Shown here in pieces: positions 6,936 to 11,208 of a stretch of DNA of 11,208 nucleotides (positions are counted from its first letter, which is position 1; each line of letters opens with the position of its first letter). The stretch spans positions 1-11,208 of the forward strand of contig JAUPVD010000186.1 of assembly GCA_030917225.1 (NCBI GenBank). Direction: 5' to 3'. Under the pieces are notes generated by a model. The model did not search any database. It worked only from the letters and a program-made list of their open reading frames with translations, and had not been told where the DNA came from. This DNA is from Pseudomonadota bacterium. Lineage in GTDB: Bacteria > Pseudomonadota > Gammaproteobacteria > Burkholderiales > Rhodocyclaceae. The position numbers and the translations under genes were made by a program.

Positions 6936-8178
6936 GATCTTCCTGCGGCAACAGTTGTTCCTCGACCAGTAGCGCTGCCTCCGGCCTCGCGGCAACAAAG
7001 GCGGCAACCTGCCGGTTGTTTTCCTCTGGAAAGACCGAGCAGGTGGCGTAGAGCAATTTACCTCCGGGCACCAGCGTCGGCCACAAGGCCTCGAGAATCT
7101 GCCGCTGCACACGAATGAAACCACCAATATCGTTTTCGCGCCGCAGCCATTTGCTGTCGGGATGCCGACGTACGACGCCAGACGCAGAGCAGGGGACATC
7201 GGCCAGGATGCGGTCGAAGGGGATGCCATCCCACCATCTCTTCACCTGGCGACAATCGGTAATCTTGATCTTTGACGCCAGGCCAAGCCGCGCCAGGTTT
7301 TCATCGATGCGGCGACTGCGCCGGGCATCGACCTCAAGCGCCGTCAGCTTCAGGTCGGCTAGTTCAAGCAAATGGGCAGCCTTGCCGCCCGGTGCGGCAC
7401 AGGCATCCAGCACCCGCTGGCCGTCGGAAACATCAAGCAGTTCGGCTGCGCGCTGTGCGCCGCAATCCTGCACCGACACCAACCCATCGAAGAAGCCGGG
7501 CAGCGCATCGACCGGCTGCGGCTGAGCGAGCAGGATGCCGGACTGGCCCACGGGAGAAGCGCTTATGCCTGCATCTACAAGCTTCTGCAGGTAGGCGTCG
7601 CGACTGCCGCGCCGCTGATTCACCCGTAAGGTCATCGACGGCTGGCCGTTACCGGCCTCGACGATCTGTACCCAGCGATCCGGATACGCATGACGCAAGC
7701 GGTCCACCCACCAAGCCGGATGCCGGTAGATTGCTTCGTCGCCAGCAAGCCCCGGGATCAGCACCGCTTGCTGGCGCAGATAGTTGCGCAAGACACCATT
7801 AACCAGCCCGCGAAAGTTGCCGTGAGCGATCTGCCCGGCCGCTTCTACTGTCTGGTCGACAACCGTATGGGCTGCGTCCGGTCGTGTTTCCAGTCGATAG
7901 AGGGCGCATAGCAAGAGCGCCCGAATTTCCGGTGCTGCCAGCGGTCGCGCCAGAAGAGCGGACAGAATGGCATCGCCGAAGCCGTAACGGCGCAAAGCGC
8001 CGTAGGCCAGATCCTGAGCCGAAGCACGCGTCGGCGGCAGCTCGCCGGCGTGAGCTGCAAGCGCCTCGGACAGACTTTTGCCCGAAAACACGGCAGCCAC
8101 CGCCCGCGCCGCCAGCAGCAATGCGTAGGCCAGAGAATCGGGGGGCAGGGATGTGGTATGCAAACGACGACAGGCCAA
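6895..8178 (-). CDS. rsmB: 16S rRNA (cytosine-967 C5) methyltransferase RsmB
   Basis: SAM-dependent enzyme that methylates C967 of 16S rRNA. The 427-residue length matches E. coli RsmB (429). An N-terminal NusB-like RNA-binding helical domain (about 18-140, with HTVVDQTVEAA and FRGLVNGVLRNYLR) precedes the methyltransferase domain. Visible motifs are the SAM-binding DACAAPGGKAAH (258-269), acidic LEVDARRSRR (281-290), motif IV ADVPCSASGVVRRHPD with C330, and motif VI YATCSVFPEEN with catalytic C380. The start is a TTG at 8178; an in-frame stop lies at 8188-8190, so no upstream ATG is possible, and another TTG at 8163 is the only close alternative. No clear ribosome site precedes it. It is transcribed away from the transporter gene across a 54-base divergent gap and runs into the DUF4390 gene with a 41-base overlap. 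In many proteobacteria it directly follows def-fmt; here two plus-strand genes intervene. Confidence 0.95.
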   Translation of the reverse strand: MACRRLHTTSLPPDSLAYALLLAARAVAAVFSGKSLSEALAAHAGELPPTRASAQDLAYGALRRYGFGDAILSALLARPLAAPEIRALLLCALYRLETRPDAAHTVVDQTVEAAGQIAHGNFRGLVNGVLRNYLRQQAVLIPGLAGDEAIYRHPAWWVDRLRHAYPDRWVQIVEAGNGQPSMTLRVNQRRGSRDAYLQKLVDAGISASPVGQSGILLAQPQPVDALPGFFDGLVSVQDCGAQRAAELLDVSDGQRVLDACAAPGGKAAHLLELADLKLTALEVDARRSRRIDENLARLGLASKIKITDCRQVKRWWDGIPFDRILADVPCSASGVVRRHPDSKWLRRENDIGGFIRVQRQILEALWPTLVPGGKLLYATCSVFPEENNRQVAAFVAARPEAALLVEEQLLPQEDHDGFYYALLQKTG

Positions 8179-8191
8179 AGATGATTGTCAA

Positions 8192-8197
8192 AGTGTA
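8192..8197 (-). promoter_or_regulatory. Possible extended -10 promoter element for rsmB
   Basis: On the minus strand the sequence reads TGCTACACT, fitting the extended -10 pattern TGnTAnAnT, with no good -35 hexamer upstream. Transcription would start only about 7 bases before the TTG of rsmB, giving a nearly leaderless message, in keeping with the missing ribosome site. Weak, sequence-only evidence. Confidence 0.3.
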
Positions 8198-8208
8198 GCA
8201 TGGCTACA
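8194..8208. promoter_or_regulatory. Perfect inverted repeat in the divergent gap, possible operator
   Basis: TGTAGC-ATG-GCTACA is a perfect 6-base inverted repeat with a 3-base centre, located between the divergent rsmB and transporter genes and overlapping the possible rsmB -10 element. This placement suits a repressor site controlling one or both genes. No regulator family is recognisable from it, and chance occurrence is possible. Confidence 0.4.
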
Positions 8209-8232
8209 ACAGCCTTCCGGCATAATAGCAAT

Positions 8233-9147
8233 ATGGTTCCGGCAACACTAAAACGCTTCGCCTGGCTGTCCATCGCCGCGGCCTTGAGCACCATCGCGCT
8301 CAAGACGGTCGCGTGGTGGCTGACCGGGTCGGTCGGGCTGCTTTCGGATGCACTGGAGTCAGGGGTTAACCTTGCCGGCGCCTTGATGGCACTGGCCATG
8401 CTGACGCTGGCTGCTTTGCCGCCGGACGACAATCACAGCCACGGCCATGGCAAGGCGGAATACTTCGCCAGCGGTTTCGAAGGTTTCCTGATTCTTGTCG
8501 CTGCTATCGGCATCGCGGCGGCAGCCATCGACCGCCTGCTGCACCCGCATCCGCTGGAACAGGTAGGTGTGGGCCTGGTGGTTTCCTTTGTCGCCTCGGT
8601 CATCAACCTGCTGACCGCCCGTGTACTTCTGGCCGCCGGTCGCGAGCACCGCTCGATCACGCTCGAAGCCGAAGCCCACCATTTGCTGACGGACGTCTGG
8701 ACTTCTGCCGGCGTCATCGTTGGTGTCGGTGCGGTTGCGTTGACCGGCTGGCTGTGGCTCGACCCGGCATTGGCCCTGGCGGTTGCCGCCAATATCGTCT
8801 GGACCGGCTGGCAGTTGCTCCGCCGATCCGCCTCCGGCCTGATGGACGAAGCGCTCCCTTCCGACCAGCAGGCGGCTGTCGTTGCCGCACTGGAGGCCTA
8901 CCGCAGCAAGGGCATCGACTACCACGCCCTGCGAACACGCCAGGCAGGCGCCCGCTCATTCGTAACGGTTCACGTGCTCGTGCCTGGCGCCTGGTCGGTG
9001 CAGCGCGGCCATGACTTGTTGGAAGCGTTAGAAGCTGACATCCGTCGTGCCGTACCACATGCTTCGGTGCTGACGCACCTGGAACCACTGGAAGATCCGG
9101 TGTCGACGCACGACATTGACCTCGACCGCCACAGCCAGCCAGGCTGA
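8233..9147 (+). CDS. Cation diffusion facilitator (CDF) family metal transporter
   Basis: Inner-membrane divalent cation/proton antiporter of the CDF family, likely an exporter of zinc, iron, manganese or similar. The 304-residue product matches FieF-like length and layout: six hydrophobic helices within about 10-200, a [13 protein letters not shown] metal-rich loop after helix 2 (65-77), the helix-5 pair H150/D154 in AHHLLTDVW, and a soluble C-terminal domain (about 205-290, [23 protein letters not shown]) ending in a histidine/aspartate-rich tail. In helix 2, FieF's DxxxD pair aligns by eye with E42/N46 of SDALESGVN, so the transport site is not the canonical zinc type and the metal cannot be named. 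Start: ATG at 8233 sits nearest the conserved region; ATG at 8200 is an alternative, though it lies within an inverted repeat. Neither has a clear ribosome site. Its TGA overlaps the next gene's ATG (TGATG), so the two are probably co-translated. Confidence 0.92.
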   Translation: MVPATLKRFAWLSIAAALSTIALKTVAWWLTGSVGLLSDALESGVNLAGALMALAMLTLAALPPDDNHSHGHGKAEYFASGFEGFLILVAAIGIAAAAIDRLLHPHPLEQVGVGLVVSFVASVINLLTARVLLAAGREHRSITLEAEAHHLLTDVWTSAGVIVGVGAVALTGWLWLDPALALAVAANIVWTGWQLLRRSASGLMDEALPSDQQAAVVAALEAYRSKGIDYHALRTRQAGARSFVTVHVLVPGAWSVQRGHDLLEALEADIRRAVPHASVLTHLEPLEDPVSTHDIDLDRHSQPG

Positions 9148-10097
9148 TGGGCCGGCAACTTTCACCCGCTTGCCTGGTACTGATTGTCGGGCTGCTCACG
9201 GCCAGTCAGCCTGCCGCAGCCTGGAACGCCGCCGGGCACCGACTATCGGCCGCCATCGCGTGGCGCCTGATGAGTCAGCCATTGAGAGAGGGGGTCGGCA
9301 AGGTGCTTGCCAACCACCCGGACCATGCCGTCTGGCTGAAACGCTCCAGCACCCTGGACCCCGCTTACGCCGCCTTCCTCGAGGCCAGTACCTGGCCGGA
9401 TGACATCAAACGCGACAAGCGCTTCCACGATGCAGACGAAGCCGAAACACCTTTATTGCCCGGGTTTTCGGACATGGCACGGCACCGCAACTGGCACCAT
9501 GTCGATCACCCGCTTGGCCCCTCCACCAAGCGCGAGCGCAGCAACGGCGAGCTGGACACCCGCCTCGCCGACCTCATCGAGAACGTGGGTAGCGACACTG
9601 CCGGCAACGACCAACGGGCCATTTCACTGAGCTGGCTGATCCATCTGGTCGCCGACATGCACCAACCCCTGCACGTCGTCAGCCGATACAACGAGGAAGG
9701 GCAAAGCGACGACGGCGGCAACGCGTTTTCGATCGACAACCCCTTTCATCCGCGACGTCGCAGCATGACACTGCACAGTTACTGGGATGATCTGCCGGGC
9801 CCACCGTGGCTGCGCGGCCAGCGTCTTGAGGCTGCTGCCAGCTCGTTGATGACGCTGGAAAAGAACCCGCCCACCGCCGGCACCATCCGGCAGTGGATCA
9901 ACGAAAGTCGGCAACTGGCCGAAAACGTTGCGTACAGCGGACTCAATGAAGAGACTCCGACCCTGACCGCCAGCTACCACGAGAAGGCGCTTCAAACCGC
10001 CAGGGAAAGAGTAGCGCTGGCGGGAAAACGGTTGGCGCTGCTACTGGAGAAACTGCTCATACCGGCATCTGTTCCACGTGGAACACTAAACCGGTAG
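9147..10097 (+). CDS. Secreted S1/P1-type zinc-dependent nuclease
   Basis: Member of the S1/P1 nuclease family, which cleaves single-stranded DNA and RNA (often with 3'-nucleotidase activity) using three zinc ions. The 316-residue precursor has a signal peptide ending QPAAA-W, leaving a mature protein that starts with W26, as the family requires because the N-terminal Trp binds metal. The complete ligand set of P1 nuclease can be matched: W26, H31 (GHR), D85 (WPDD), H118 (WHHVD), H166 and D170 (IHLVAD), H176 (QPLH), H210 and D214 (HSYWD). The GGN turn (190-192) is also present. The enzyme should therefore be active, in the periplasm or outside the cell; a role in phosphate or nucleotide scavenging is inference. 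It is coupled to the upstream metal transporter by a one-base stop/start overlap. Its last codons carry a parS-like palindrome. It converges on fmt, with 13 bases between the stop codons. Confidence 0.95.
   Translation: MGRQLSPACLVLIVGLLTASQPAAAWNAAGHRLSAAIAWRLMSQPLREGVGKVLANHPDHAVWLKRSSTLDPAYAAFLEASTWPDDIKRDKRFHDADEAETPLLPGFSDMARHRNWHHVDHPLGPSTKRERSNGELDTRLADLIENVGSDTAGNDQRAISLSWLIHLVADMHQPLHVVSRYNEEGQSDDGGNAFSIDNPFHPRRRSMTLHSYWDDLPGPPWLRGQRLEAAASSLMTLEKNPPTAGTIRQWINESRQLAENVAYSGLNEETPTLTASYHEKALQTARERVALAGKRLALLLEKLLIPASVPRGTLNR
10070..10085. other. parS: Chromosomal parS site (ParB/Spo0J binding) candidate
   Basis: TGTTCCACGTGGAACA is a perfect 16-base palindrome matching the conserved bacterial parS pattern (TGTTTCACGTGAAACA family; the CC/GG variant is the form I recall for Pseudomonas). 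It lies in frame within the last codons of the nuclease gene (coding SVPRGT). parS sites normally cluster near the replication origin and nucleate the ParB segregation complex, so this window is probably origin-proximal. ParA/ParB genes are not in the window. Confidence 0.85.
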
Positions 10098-10110
10098 GGC
10101 AGCCAAGGGT

Positions 10111-11034
10111 TCAGGGGGCCACCCCGAAAAACGCACCGGAAGACAACGCGTGGCCCGCGACAAATTGGGCGGCAGACAAACGTTTACCGCCAGCCTTTTG
10201 CAGTTCCGTGACTCGCAACGCGCCGGTACCGCAGGCAATCAGGACGCCGTCACGATCAACCGCCAGTATTTGGCCCGGACTACCGCTCCCGGTCTCCGGC
10301 CGGCCGCGCCATATCTTCACCGCCAATCCATCGAGGCTGGTTGAAGCGCCGGGGAAAGGATTGAAGGCGCGGACCGCCCGGTCAATCTCGGCTGCAGCGC
10401 GAGCCCAGTCACTCGCGCTTTCGGCCTTATCGATCTTGGCGGCGTAGGTTACACCCTCGGCAGGCTGCGCTTTCTGCGGCATCGGCAGACCAGCCAAAGC
10501 GGTGACGACCAGTTGCCCACCCAGCATTGCCAGCTTGTCGTGCAGGGATGCGGCAGTATCGTCGGCAGCGATGGGAATCGACCCGGACAGCAGCACCGGA
10601 CCGGTATCGAGCCCCGCTTCCATCTGCATGATGCAAACACCGGTTTCGGCGTCTCCGGCAAGAATGGCCCGCTGGATCGGTGCCGCCCCCCGCCAACGGG
10701 GTAGCAGCGAGGCGTGGATATTAAGACAGCCGAAGCGGGGCATGTCTAGTACCGCCTGCGGCAAAATCAGGCCATAGGCAGCCACCACCATCGCCTCTGC
10801 TCCGACCGCGCGAATCATCTCCTGTGCAGCCGCGTCTTTCAGCGACAGCGGCTGAAATACGGGTATGCCGCGCGCCTGCACCAGCTGCTTTACCGGTGAC
10901 GACTGCAGGGACATCCCTCGTCCTGCAGGCCTGTCCGGCTGAGTGAGCACCAACAGCACTTCATGGCCGGCATCAAGGATGGCGGCCAACGCCAGCGCCG
11001 CAAAAGCCGGCGTCCCGGCAAATATCAGCTTCAT
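10111..11034 (-). CDS. fmt: Methionyl-tRNA formyltransferase
   Basis: Transfers a formyl group from 10-formyltetrahydrofolate to Met-tRNA(fMet) for translation initiation. The 307-residue length fits the family (E. coli 315). The N-terminal formyltransferase domain (about 1-200) shows [13 protein letters not shown], the substrate loop [11 protein letters not shown] (30-40), and the catalytic region [18 protein letters not shown] with N105 and H107, followed by D143 in GLDTGP; these correspond to the known N-H-D triad. The C-terminal tRNA-binding domain (about 207-305) has [11 protein letters not shown] and KIWRG. The ATG at 11034 follows the def stop by 10 bases, with a modest AAGAG ribosome site. 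def-fmt is the standard operon. Transcription converges with the nuclease gene; no strong terminator is seen in the 13-base gap. Confidence 0.97.
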   Translation of the reverse strand: MKLIFAGTPAFAALALAAILDAGHEVLLVLTQPDRPAGRGMSLQSSPVKQLVQARGIPVFQPLSLKDAAAQEMIRAVGAEAMVVAAYGLILPQAVLDMPRFGCLNIHASLLPRWRGAAPIQRAILAGDAETGVCIMQMEAGLDTGPVLLSGSIPIAADDTAASLHDKLAMLGGQLVVTALAGLPMPQKAQPAEGVTYAAKIDKAESASDWARAAAEIDRAVRAFNPFPGASTSLDGLAVKIWRGRPETGSGSPGQILAVDRDGVLIACGTGALRVTELQKAGGKRLSAAQFVAGHALSSGAFFGVAP

Positions 11035-11044
11035 TCAGACTCTT

Positions 11045-11208
11045 TCACGCCGTAATCCGCGCCTGCTTGGCAAGCTTGGACTTGATTCTGGTCTGTTTCA
11101 GTTGGGACAGATGGTCAACAAAAACCCGGCCCTTAAGATGGTCGATTTCGTGCTGAATGCAAACCGCCAACAGACCATCTACGGTCCGCGTCTGCATATC
11201 CCCGGCCA
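11045..11208 (-). CDS. def: Peptide deformylase, C-terminal part (5' end outside window)
   Basis: Metalloenzyme that removes the formyl group from nascent protein N-termini. The last 53 residues are in the window, translated by eye: [21 protein letters not shown] includes the HEIDH metal-binding motif (HExxH, motif 3), with the usual basic C-terminal tail [19 protein letters not shown]. The upstream metal-binding cysteine (EGCLS) and GxGLAA motif lie beyond the window edge. The stop is 10 bases before fmt, the usual def-fmt pairing. Confidence 0.95.
   Translation of the reverse strand, partial: AGDMQTRTVDGLLAVCIQHEIDHLKGRVFVDHLSQLKQTRIKSKLAKQARITA

Noticed and set aside
8186..8191. Perfect TTGACA (-35) hexamer on the minus strand before rsmB
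   Set aside because: A -10 box at normal spacing would fall inside rsmB beyond its TTG start, and none is present there.
8966..8981. Second parS-like site around CACGTG in the transporter gene
   Set aside because: Only the central hexamer and part of the left arm fit; the right arm differs throughout, so it is a chance CACGTG.
10098..10110. Bidirectional terminator between the nuclease and fmt
   Set aside because: The 13-base gap has no stem followed by a T-run on either strand; the nearby palindrome at 10070-10085 lacks a loop and T-tract and fits parS better.

Overview
The window is high-GC, tightly packed chromosomal DNA that looks like a betaproteobacterium, most likely of the Rhodocyclales type (Dechloromonas/Azonexus-like). 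This placement rests on protein style and gene order (def, fmt, rsmB, DUF4390, ntrY, ntrX, trkA, trkH) and was not checked by any search. There are no insertion sequences, tRNAs, rRNAs, CRISPR arrays or phage genes, and no gene-free stretch longer than about 60 bases.

Layout, right to left along the minus strand: the 3' end of def (11045-11208) is followed 10 bases later by fmt (10111-11034). Then comes a two-gene plus-strand block: a cation diffusion facilitator transporter (8233-9147) whose stop codon overlaps the start of a secreted S1/P1-type zinc nuclease (9147-10097). The nuclease converges on fmt. The minus strand resumes with a tightly packed run: rsmB (6895-8178), a DUF4390 exported protein (6273-6935), the membrane kinase ntrY (4138-6276), its response regulator ntrX (2907-4160), trkA (1414-2847) and trkH (1-1403, cut by the window edge). 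From rsmB to ntrX each gene overlaps the next (41, 4 and 23 bases), which suggests one transcript and translational coupling. trkA follows after 59 bases and trkH after 10.

How they work together: def and fmt handle N-formylmethionine at the start and end of protein initiation, and rsmB methylates 16S rRNA. ntrY/ntrX is a two-component system probably co-transcribed with both parts of the Trk potassium uptake system. The transporter/nuclease pair is inserted into the def-fmt-rsmB block on the opposite strand and may link metal handling to a periplasmic tri-zinc nuclease.

The two observations most worth following are a perfect 16-base palindrome at 10070-10085 matching the chromosomal parS (ParB-binding) site, buried in the last codons of the nuclease gene, and an NtrX whose central AAA+ domain has lost the Walker A, Walker B, GAFTGA and sensor motifs while keeping intact receiver and Fis-type DNA-binding domains. 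I see no clearly new multi-gene system; most of the window is recognisable housekeeping and regulatory DNA.
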